Source: DASZBX01 sp035943635
GTDB taxonomy: Bacteria > Actinomycetota > Actinomycetes > Streptomycetales > Catenulisporaceae
Direction of reading: 5' to 3'
NCBI GenBank assembly: GCA_035943635.1
Contig: DASZBX010000148.1
Coordinates: 1-64,000, forward strand
Length of the DNA stretch: 64,000 nt
In this document: positions 33,887-40,730 of the stretch, one piece after another
Numbering within the stretch: the first letter of the stretch is position 1
How the letters are laid out: every line of letters starts with the position of its first letter
Made by a program: the position numbers and the translations under genes
Notes under the pieces: generated by a model
Databases searched by the model: none
Told to the model about the DNA's origin: nothing
What the model saw: only the letters and a program-made list of their open reading frames with translations

Positions 33887-34038
33887 GTCCGCCCTTCCAA
33901 GGTTGCCGCCGGCGCAAGTCGGCGTACCTGCCTCCTATCGCATCGTGACAGAAACCGATGCTCTACGGCAGCCGTTCCCGGCGTACTTTCGACACGCCGG
34001 GAAGGGCCGGACCCGCCGTCACAGATCAGTCGGGCGGC

Positions 34039-34248
34039 TCAGTAGCGGAAAGTGCGCAGCAGCCGCCGGTGCAGTTCCTGCATCCGGGCCCGGCGCGGGG
34101 CGACCCGGGCGCGCAGCGCCTTGGCCTCGGCCAGTTCGGCCAGGAACTCGGCCCTTCGTTTGTCCCGGCCGGGCGGCTCGCGGCGGGCCCGGCGGTCCGG
34201 GCCCTGGTCGGCCGGGCTGCGTGAAGTTGAGCGGTTCTGAACGGCCAT
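34039..34248 (-). CDS. hypothetical basic protein, 69 aa
   Basis: A very Arg/Ala-rich short protein (ending HRRLLRTFRY) with a likely helix EFLAELAEAKALRARVAPRRARMQ. Supported mainly by a good ribosome site (GAGAGGGTG, 5 nt before the ATG) and its position divergent from upp. Arg-rich frames occur by chance in such DNA, so certainty is limited. Confidence 0.45.
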   Translation of the reverse strand: MAVQNRSTSRSPADQGPDRRARREPPGRDKRRAEFLAELAEAKALRARVAPRRARMQELHRRLLRTFRY

Positions 34249-34346
34249 GGCTTCACCCTCTCTGGTACGAACGACCCTACCTTGTGTAGTGATATATACC
34301 TATTGTCCGATCACCACATCGGTTCCTGGTCGCATAAAATCCCAGC

Positions 34347-34985
34347 ATGCGCACCCTCGTCGCGGACCATCCGCTGATCTCCCACAAGCTGACCACCCTC
34401 CGGGACCGGGACACCGACTCGCCGACCTTCCGGCGGCTGGCGGACGAACTGGTCACCCTGCTCGCCTACGAGGCCACCCGGCAGGTGCGGGTGGCGCCGG
34501 TGGGCCTGCAGACCCCGGTGGGCCCGACCCAGGGGGTCCGCCTGGTCAGTCCCAAGCCGCTCGTGGTGCCGATCCTGCGGGCCGGTCTGGGCATGCTGGA
34601 CGGGATGGTGCGCCTGCTGCCGACCGCGGAGGTCGGCTTCCTGGGCATGGTGCGCGATGAAGGTACCCTCACCGCGTCAACCTATGCGACCCGGATGCCG
34701 GATGATCTGGCCGACCGGCAGTGTTACGTGCTCGATCCGATGCTGGCCACCGGCGGCACGCTGATCGCGGCGATCAAGTTGCTGGTCGAGCGCGGCGCGC
34801 ACGACATCACCGCGATCTGCCTGCTGGCCGCGCCGGAGGGCCTGGCCGCGCTGGAGCAGGCCTTCCACGACTGCCCGGTGCCGGTCACGGTGGTGACCGC
34901 CGCGGTCGACGAGCGGCTGAACGAGAACGGCTACATCGTCCCGGGGCTCGGCGACGCGGGCGACCGGCTGTACGGCGTGGTGTGA
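34347..34985 (+). CDS. upp: uracil phosphoribosyltransferase, 212 aa
   Basis: Converts uracil and PRPP to UMP in pyrimidine salvage. Typical start MRTLVADHPLISHKLTTLRD, the PRPP loop DPMLATGGT, the GVLRAGLGM-like PILRAGLGMLDG, and the C-terminal VPGLGDAGDRLYG uracil-binding segment. Normal length. TAAAAT (34335-34340) ends 6 nt before the ATG, implying a leaderless transcript. Confidence 0.97.
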   Translation: MRTLVADHPLISHKLTTLRDRDTDSPTFRRLADELVTLLAYEATRQVRVAPVGLQTPVGPTQGVRLVSPKPLVVPILRAGLGMLDGMVRLLPTAEVGFLGMVRDEGTLTASTYATRMPDDLADRQCYVLDPMLATGGTLIAAIKLLVERGAHDITAICLLAAPEGLAALEQAFHDCPVPVTVVTAAVDERLNENGYIVPGLGDAGDRLYGVV

Positions 34986-35690
34986 GGCCGGAAAGACGGA
35001 TGAGCAGATGAGCGGATGAGCCGATCCGCGGAGAGACCGGGTGGACGCGCCGAAGGAAACGCGGACACCTGGTCTCGGCTGGGGGAGGTGAGGCACGTGG
35101 CGACCTTGCCGGGGGAACTTCCGCGCAGCGAGTGGGGATATTCGCGTTCTGCGCCGCCGTGACGACGCCGGCTCCGGCACCGGCCGCCCGCACCGGAAAT
35201 CTTCCGGCCCGATCGGACTTAAGCAGGCCATTGCTGAGCTGACCTGGGCAGGTTTCGGGATGGGGGTCACAGGCAACTAGCGCCGTGGCCGGAAACAGGT
35301 CGTCGGTTCTCCGGGCCGGTACGACGCCGGCTCGCGGCGCCGGGACCGGCAGACGTGCGCCCAACGCCTGCGCCGGTCTGCACCACAATGTCCTGAACTG
35401 CAGCGACTACCCACTTGACAGCCCCGGCAACGAGTCCACCCGGCGCCCGGTCGGCCCGTGTTCCGTCAGTACTCCGATACCCACAGGGGGCAAATCAGCC
35501 TTCACCGGTCACTTGTGGAAGAACCCGTCTATTTACCGTACAACCGTGACGGGTATGTTCTCAATGATCTTCTTTGAGATTTGGTTTCCGCCCCCCTGAT
35601 TGACGGGTAATCGGACTACGCGAGCGCGGATCAGGATACGCTTGTGCCGTTCTCGTACCAGGCGCAACCAGGGCAGAGGGGTAGGTCGCT
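34986..35690. other. 700-bp intergenic region with a short tandem repeat
   Basis: No gene recognised. At 34999-35022 the unit GATGAGCN occurs three times in tandem just after upp. The right half (35390-35640) is lower in GC and holds a CTCAA/TTGAG mini-hairpin near 35560. TACGCT at 35636-35641 is a possible -10 for the next operon. Confidence 0.4.
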
Positions 35691-35870
35691 ATGGCAATGC
35701 CGAAGGCTAAGCCGGCCATACAGTGGGGGGTTGCGCTGTTCCTCCTCTTCTACGTGGTGCACGCGCCGGATACCGCGGCCTCCTTCATCCAGGACACGTT
35801 CGAGCTGATCTCGAAGTTCTTCCACTCGATCGGAAACGTCATCAGCTTCAAGAGCAACATCAACAGTTGA
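35691..35870 (+). CDS. small membrane protein, 59 aa
   Basis: ATG at 35691, MAMPKAKPAIQWGVALFLLF, then a hydrophobic helix to YVVHAP, and an amphipathic C-terminus (FIQDTFELISKFFHSIGNV). One transmembrane segment, positive N-terminus inside. The gene ends 4 nt before the PH-domain protein, so the two are one operon; similar small proteins precede this family in other actinobacteria (recalled, not checked). Ribosome site GGGGTAGGT upstream. Confidence 0.75.
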   Translation: MAMPKAKPAIQWGVALFLLFYVVHAPDTAASFIQDTFELISKFFHSIGNVISFKSNINS

Positions 35871-35874
35871 TCAC

Positions 35875-36678
35875 ATGCCTGATTCCCCGAACTTCGCCAC
35901 CATGGATCCGCACCAGGCGCCCGAGCACATAGCGAAGTACCTGGACCCGACGGAGAAAGTCGTCTTCTACCACCGGTTCCACTGGGCGATGCTGCTCGAG
36001 CCGATGGCGATCATCGTGGTCGGTATCATCGCGACGATCATCGCCGACGTCCTGCACGTCTCGCACCGGCCCGGCCAGCGCGACGCGGGCTGGATCATCT
36101 GGGGCGTGTGGCTGCTGTGGACGATCGCGACGGTCTGGGAGGTGGACCGGGCCAAGAAGCACCTGAACCGGGTCCGCGGCGAGGGCAAGGCCCAGATCAT
36201 CGCGGCCGTGATCATCGGCGGGATCGGATATGCGGGCTTCTACCTGGAGAAGAACCAGCACTTCGGGGTCGGCGGGGTACTGCTGATCGTCCTGCTGGTG
36301 GTGTGCTTCTGGGCGCTGCGGGAGGTGGGGCACTGGTTCGACCGGCACCTGATCCTGACCAACAAGCGGATCATGGTGGTCGACGGGATCGTGTCCAAGA
36401 GCGTGAACTCGATGCCGATCAACAAGCTGACCGACATGGTGTACAGCCGCTCGGCGCTGGGCCGGATCTTCGGCTACGGCCTGTTCGACGTGGAGTCGGC
36501 CGGGCAGGACCAGGCCCTGAAGCTGATGAACTACGTGCCCGACCCCGACAACACGAACCTGCAGATCTCCCACCTGCTCTACAGCTCGCCCGGGCCCCCG
36601 AAGCCCAAGAACATCCAGCTGAGCGGGCAGACCAGCCAGGGCGTGAACGTGAATCTGACCGGCCAGATGGACGCCTGA
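35875..36678 (+). CDS. PH-domain (bPH2-like) membrane protein, 267 aa
   Basis: Three or four transmembrane helices: MLLEPMAIIVVGIIATIIADVL, WIIWGVWLLWTIATVW, IIAAVIIGGIGYAGFYL and GVLLIVLLVVCFWAL. The C-terminal part RHLILTNKRIMVVDGIVSKSVNSMPINKLTD is the bacterial PH (DUF304) signature. The tail of 40 residues is polar. Function unknown; probably a membrane scaffold. Coupled with the 59-aa membrane protein upstream. Confidence 0.88.
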   Translation: MPDSPNFATMDPHQAPEHIAKYLDPTEKVVFYHRFHWAMLLEPMAIIVVGIIATIIADVLHVSHRPGQRDAGWIIWGVWLLWTIATVWEVDRAKKHLNRVRGEGKAQIIAAVIIGGIGYAGFYLEKNQHFGVGGVLLIVLLVVCFWALREVGHWFDRHLILTNKRIMVVDGIVSKSVNSMPINKLTDMVYSRSALGRIFGYGLFDVESAGQDQALKLMNYVPDPDNTNLQISHLLYSSPGPPKPKNIQLSGQTSQGVNVNLTGQMDA

Positions 36679-36738
36679 CCGGCGAGCCGGAACCGGCCGG
36701 GCCGGATCATGGACCGGAAGATCGCTTACCCTGTGTCC

Positions 36739-37035
36739 ATGATCCGACACATCGTGCTGTTCAAGTACAACGACGGCCTCACCCAGGAGGACCCTGAGGT
36801 CGCGGCCACCCGGCAGGCGCTGACCGACCTCGGTCCGACGCTGCCGATCGTCCGCGGCTGGGAGGTGCGCCAGTGCTTCGGCGACCAGGCCGTCTCGCAC
36901 GACCTCATCCTGCTCGCGCAGTTCGACACCAGGGCCGACCTGGCCGCGTACGCCGTGGATCCCGAGCACCAGAAGGTGATCGTGCAGCTCGACCGGATCG
37001 CGGACCGCAAGGCGGTCGCGGACTTCGAGGTCTGA
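36739..37035 (+). CDS. Dabb family stress-responsive barrel protein, 98 aa
   Basis: A dimeric alpha/beta-barrel protein: MIRHIVLFKYNDG, then TLPIVRGWEVRQCFGDQ, DLILLAQFDTRADLAAYAVDPEHQKV. Role uncertain in bacteria. TACCCT (36727-36732) ends 6 nt before the ATG at 36739, so leaderless. An in-frame ATG at 36709 lies upstream of this promoter and was rejected. Confidence 0.88.
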   Translation: MIRHIVLFKYNDGLTQEDPEVAATRQALTDLGPTLPIVRGWEVRQCFGDQAVSHDLILLAQFDTRADLAAYAVDPEHQKVIVQLDRIADRKAVADFEV

Positions 37036-37054
37036 AAGCGGCCCGGACGGACGG

Positions 37055-37082
37055 CGGCGGCCGACAGCCGTGACGGCCGCCG
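37055..37082. terminator. terminator between Dabb and DUF6295 genes
   Basis: CGGCGGCCG (37055-37063) pairs with CGGCCGCCG (37074-37082), a perfect 9-bp stem between convergent genes. Confidence 0.65.
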
Positions 37083-37108
37083 ACCGCCGACTCCTGCGTG
37101 ACCGCCGC

Positions 37109-37450
37109 TCAGCTGCCCGGGTTCTGCACGCTCAGTCCGGCCACGCCGGCCGCCTCGGCCAGCCGGGCCAGCTCGGCCGAGTCGGCCAGGCCGGTCAGGC
37201 CGGCCGGGACCTGGGCCAGCGTGGTCAGGATCGCCCGGGCCAGGTCCAGCGCGCTCTGCGCGGACAGCTCGACCGCCACCCGTGCGCCCGCGCCGCGGCC
37301 GGGGTTGCGGAAATCGATGTTGAGCGTGTGCTCGTCGTCGGCATGCACCGGATGGTCGAAATAGACCGTCGCGTCGGTCAGCCCGAACCAGCCGTCAGCC
37401 GCCTTGCCGCTGCCCCGGACGGCCAGCTGCGTGGTGACGTACGTGCACAT
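37109..37450 (-). CDS. DUF6295 family protein, 113 aa
   Basis: A conserved protein starting MCTYVTTQLAVRGSGKAADG, followed by VYFDHPVHADDEHTLNIDF and a helical C-terminus. The family name is recalled from similar proteins and has no known function. Its ATG overlaps the stop of the dienelactone hydrolase-like gene by one base (TGATG), so the two form an operon. Confidence 0.75.
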   Translation of the reverse strand: MCTYVTTQLAVRGSGKAADGWFGLTDATVYFDHPVHADDEHTLNIDFRNPGRGAGARVAVELSAQSALDLARAILTTLAQVPAGLTGLADSAELARLAEAAGVAGLSVQNPGS

Positions 37451-38205
37451 CAGGCCGCGCTCGCAGAGCTCAGGTGCTGCCCGTAGAAGGCCGAGATCCG
37501 CTCCCAGCCGTCCTTGGCCGCCTCGGGCCGGAAGGCCGGCCGGTCGACCGCGAAGAAGGCGTGGCCGGCGCCCTCGTAGCTGTGGAAGTCGAAGGTCTTG
37601 CCGTGCTCGGTCAGCAGGCCCTCGAGCTCGGTGACCTGGTCCGGCGAGGGGTACTGGTCGTCTGAGCCGAACAGGCCGAGCAGCGGGGCGCCGAGGTTCG
37701 GCAGGTGGTCGTACAGCGGGCCGACCTTCATCGGGGCGCCTTCGGGCACGGTGCCGACGACGAACGCGCCGTAGCAGTCCACCGCGGCGTCGAACGGCAG
37801 GGTGCAGGCGGCCAGCACGGACTGGCGGCCGCCGGAGCAGTGGCCGATCACGCCGGTCCTGCCGTTGGAGTTGTCCAGTGCCTTGAGGAAGTCCTGGCCG
37901 CCGGACACGTCGCCGATCAGGCGCTCGTCCGGGACGCCGCCGTTGGCCCGGCCGGCCGCCGCGGCGTCGTCGGGCGAGGCGCCCGGCGCGTCGCGCCAGT
38001 ACAGGTTCGGCATGATCGCGTTGTAGCCCAGGTGCCCGAACCAGCGGGCGATCTCCTTGGTCCGGTCGTCATAGCCGGGCATGTGGTGGATGACCACGAC
38101 CCCGCCGCGCGGCGCGGAGTCCAGCACCCGGACCGCGTAGGCCTCGATCTCGTCGCCGTCGAACCCGTTGATTTTGACTGTCTCAGACAGGAAAGAGTCA
38201 CTCAT
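37450..38205 (-). CDS. dienelactone hydrolase family protein, 251 aa
   Basis: An alpha/beta hydrolase. Nucleophile Cys in GHCSGGRQS, acid residue in GSDDQYPSPDQ and His in EGAGHAFF complete the Cys-Asp-His triad of dienelactone hydrolases. The start MSDSFLSETV at 38205 is preferred to an upstream ATG at 38241. The substrate is unknown; no catechol pathway genes are nearby. Upstream gene of DUF6295; divergent from the DUF457-like gene. Confidence 0.9.
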   Translation of the reverse strand: MSDSFLSETVKINGFDGDEIEAYAVRVLDSAPRGGVVVIHHMPGYDDRTKEIARWFGHLGYNAIMPNLYWRDAPGASPDDAAAAGRANGGVPDERLIGDVSGGQDFLKALDNSNGRTGVIGHCSGGRQSVLAACTLPFDAAVDCYGAFVVGTVPEGAPMKVGPLYDHLPNLGAPLLGLFGSDDQYPSPDQVTELEGLLTEHGKTFDFHSYEGAGHAFFAVDRPAFRPEAAKDGWERISAFYGQHLSSASAA

Positions 38206-38318
38206 GGGTCCAAACATGCCACGCGCGGCCGTGATCCGCACAGGCGGGTCGCCTGTGCGAACCGGCGGGTCCGGCCGTGATCGACTCCGCCGGGCGCGTT
38301 GTGAGCGAGACTGATCTC

Positions 38319-38801
38319 ATGCTGGTCACCAATCACGTCCTGTCCGGGGCGGTCATCGGGGCGCTCGCCCGCAGCCCGCTGCTCGCCTTCCCGCTCGGTT
38401 TCGCCTCGCACCTGGTGCTGGACGCCGCTCCGCACTGGGGCCAGCTGGAGAGCCGGAAGAAGTTCCTGCAGGTCGCGGTGGCGGACGGGCTGACCGGCCT
38501 GGCGGTGATGGCCGCGGCGACGGCGGCCGCCGAGCCGCGCCGGCGGGCCGCGGTGGTGGCGGGCATGGTCGGCGCGGCCCTGCCGGATCTGAACAAGCCC
38601 GCGTTGTTGTTCTTCGGCCGCTCGCCGTTTCCCGAGCCGTTCGAGGATCTTCACCGGCGGATCCAGCACGAGGCTCCGGACCGGTTCTTGAGCCACGAGG
38701 TGGCGGGCGGCGCTGCGTTCGCGGCCGTGTTGGCCGCACTGGCCGTGGGGGCCCGGTGGAGGGCGGCGCGGGAGGCGGCGGCTGGGGGACAGCCGTCTTG
38801 A
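38319..38801 (+). CDS. DUF457/YdjM-like membrane protein, 160 aa
   Basis: A small integral membrane protein with conserved polar residues in helices: MLVTNHVLSGAVIGAL (His6), FASHLVLDAAPHWG (SHxxLDxxPHW) and a later ALPDLNKP. This pattern of His/Asp in membrane helices is seen in the YdjM family annotated as metal-dependent hydrolases. ATG at 38319 chosen; GTG at 38301 possible. Stop codon overlaps the CRP box described below. Confidence 0.7.
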   Translation: MLVTNHVLSGAVIGALARSPLLAFPLGFASHLVLDAAPHWGQLESRKKFLQVAVADGLTGLAVMAAATAAAEPRRRAAVVAGMVGAALPDLNKPALLFFGRSPFPEPFEDLHRRIQHEAPDRFLSHEVAGGAAFAAVLAALAVGARWRAAREAAAGGQPS

Positions 38802-38817
38802 TGTGATGCACATCACA
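38802..38817. promoter_or_regulatory. ideal CRP box upstream of the SDR gene
   Basis: TGTGA-TGCACA-TCACA, exactly TGTGA-N6-TCACA, inside a 20-bp inverted repeat (38800-38819) with 9-bp arms. It lies 87 nt upstream of the SDR start. A Crp homologue is encoded at 13.5 kb. Confidence 0.6.
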
Positions 38818-38903
38818 TCCGGGATGGTGCTCGGCGCGACGGTTTTCCGGGCCGCGGCCGGTCTTGATACGGACCGAACCCGACCACCACCGTGGAGTGT
38901 CCA

Positions 38904-39644
38904 ATGTCCGATCCAATCCAGACCGCCGTCGTCACCGGTGCCAGCCGCGGCTTCGGCCGCGCGATCGCCGCGGCCCTCGTGGCCGGGGGTACGAACGTCG
39001 TCGGCATCGCCCGCGGCGAGCAGGACCTGAACTCGGTCCGCGGCGAACTCGGCGCGGCCTTCGTCCCGGTCGCCGGGGACGCCACCGACGAGGACCGCGC
39101 GCGGGCGCTGCTGCGCGAGCACCGGCCCGGCCTGCTCGTGCTGAACGCCGGGGTCACGCCGCACATGGCGCCGGTGCAGGAGCAGACCTGGGAGACCTTC
39201 AGCGCCAACTGGCACAACGACACCCGGCACGTGTTCACCTGGATCCGGGCGGCTCTGCGCCAGCCGTTGGCGCCGGGCAGTGTGGTCGTCGTGATGTCCA
39301 GCGGCGCGGCCATCGGCGGGTCGCCGCTCAGCGGCGGATACGCCAGCGCCAAGGCCGCCGTCCGGTTCCTGCGCGGTTACGCGGCCGAGGAGTCGGAGCG
39401 GGCCGGCCTGGGCATCCGGTTCGTCGCGCTGCTGCCGCAGCTGACCCCGGCCACCGGCCTCGGCTCGGTCGGCGTCGCGGGGTACGCTGCCCGCCAGGGC
39501 GTGGACCGGGACGCGTTCGTGGCCGGCCTGGCGCCGATCCTCACGCCCGAGCAGGTCGCCAAGGCCGTCGTGGACCTGGCCGGGGATCCCGATACCGCCG
39601 CGGAGTACCAGATCAGCGGCGCCGGGATCCGGCCGCTCGGCTGA
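38904..39644 (+). CDS. short-chain dehydrogenase/reductase, 246 aa
   Basis: An NAD(P)-dependent SDR: VVTGASRGFGRAIAAAL (cofactor loop TGxxxGxG), VLNAGVT (NAG), SSGAAIGG with the catalytic Ser and GGYASAKAAVRFL with Tyr and Lys. Substrate unknown. GTGGAG precedes the ATG at 38904. The ECF sigma gene follows 63 nt later in the same direction and a CRP box lies upstream, so both may be cAMP-Crp controlled. Confidence 0.9.
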   Translation: MSDPIQTAVVTGASRGFGRAIAAALVAGGTNVVGIARGEQDLNSVRGELGAAFVPVAGDATDEDRARALLREHRPGLLVLNAGVTPHMAPVQEQTWETFSANWHNDTRHVFTWIRAALRQPLAPGSVVVVMSSGAAIGGSPLSGGYASAKAAVRFLRGYAAEESERAGLGIRFVALLPQLTPATGLGSVGVAGYAARQGVDRDAFVAGLAPILTPEQVAKAVVDLAGDPDTAAEYQISGAGIRPLG

Positions 39645-39707
39645 TCGGCGCCGCGTCCCCGCCCGGCCTCCCCGAGTGGAGGCGACCGCACTGCGAAAGA
39701 AGCCCCG

Positions 39708-40700
39708 ATGCCGCCGGACGCCGAGTTCGCCGCCCTGACCGAGCCGTTCCGGCCGGAGCTGCTCGCGCACTGCTACCGGCTGCTCGGCTCGATCCACGAT
39801 GCCGAGGACCTGGTCCAGGAGACCTACCTGCGGGCGTGGCGCGGGTTCGACCGCTTCGAGGGCCGGTCCTCGGTCCGGCGCTGGCTGTACCGGATCGCCA
39901 CCATGGCCTGCCTGACCGCGCTGGAGACCCGCGCTCGGCGCCCGCTGCCGTCCGGGCTCGGCGCGCCCGCCGCGGACTACCGGGCCGCCGCGGCCGCGCG
40001 CGAGCCGGCGGCGGCCTGGCTCCAGCCGGCGCCCGAGCCGGCCGGCGGGTCCGGCGACCCGGCGGCGATCGTGGCCGGCCGGTCCGGGGTGCGGCTGGCC
40101 TTCATCGCCGCGCTGCAGTACCTGTCCGCCCGGCAGCGGGCGGTGTTGACCCTGCGCGACGTGCTCGCGTTCCCGGCGGCCGAGGTCGCCGAGATCCTGG
40201 ACACGTCGGTCGCGGCCGTCGACAGCGCGCTGCGCCGGGCCCGGATCCGGTTGGCCGAGGCCCGGCCGGTCGACGACGCGGACCTGGCCGAGCCGGACGA
40301 GAAGGCGGTGCGGGTCCTGCTCGACGACTACATCGACGCGTTCACCCGCGCCGATGCGGGCGCGCTGGTCAAGCTGCTGCGGGCCGAGGTCGAGTTGGAG
40401 ATGCCGCCGATCCCGACCTGGTTCAGCGGCCGGGCGGCCGTCGTCGGCTTCCTGGCCGGGCACGTCCTGCACGCGGACCGGTGGCGGATGACGCCCTCCC
40501 GCGCCAACGGTCAGCCCGCGCTCGTCGTGCACCGGCGCGTTGCCGACGGCCGGTACGCGGCCTACGGCGTCCAGGTCTTGACCCTGGCGCCGCAGGCCCC
40601 GGCCGGTCCGCCATCGAGCCCTGAGATCGTCCGGATCTCGTCGTTCAACGATCCGGATCTGGTGCCCACGTTCGGTTTCGCGGCCGTGCTCGTGGACTGA
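39708..40700 (+). CDS. ECF sigma factor with SnoaL-like C-terminal domain, 330 aa
   Basis: Region 2 at residues 8-75 (LLAHCYRLLGSIHDAEDLVQETYLRAWRG) and region 4 at 125-185 (LSARQRAVLTLRDVLAFPAAEVAEIL). The extra C-terminal 130 residues (DDYIDAFTRADAGALVKLL, then EMPPIPTWFSGRAAVVGFL) form a SnoaL-like domain, as in the TIGR02960/SigX5 group, where it replaces an anti-sigma factor. No anti-sigma gene is adjacent. It shares a direction and probably an operon with the SDR. Confidence 0.88.
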   Translation: MPPDAEFAALTEPFRPELLAHCYRLLGSIHDAEDLVQETYLRAWRGFDRFEGRSSVRRWLYRIATMACLTALETRARRPLPSGLGAPAADYRAAAAAREPAAAWLQPAPEPAGGSGDPAAIVAGRSGVRLAFIAALQYLSARQRAVLTLRDVLAFPAAEVAEILDTSVAAVDSALRRARIRLAEARPVDDADLAEPDEKAVRVLLDDYIDAFTRADAGALVKLLRAEVELEMPPIPTWFSGRAAVVGFLAGHVLHADRWRMTPSRANGQPALVVHRRVADGRYAAYGVQVLTLAPQAPAGPPSSPEIVRISSFNDPDLVPTFGFAAVLVD

Positions 40701-40730
40701 GACGGTGCCAGTCGTCGGCGCCGCCGCCGC

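Noticed and set aside
34999..35022. CRISPR-like short repeat
   Set aside because: Three 8-bp units with no spacers and no cas genes; simple tandem repeat only.
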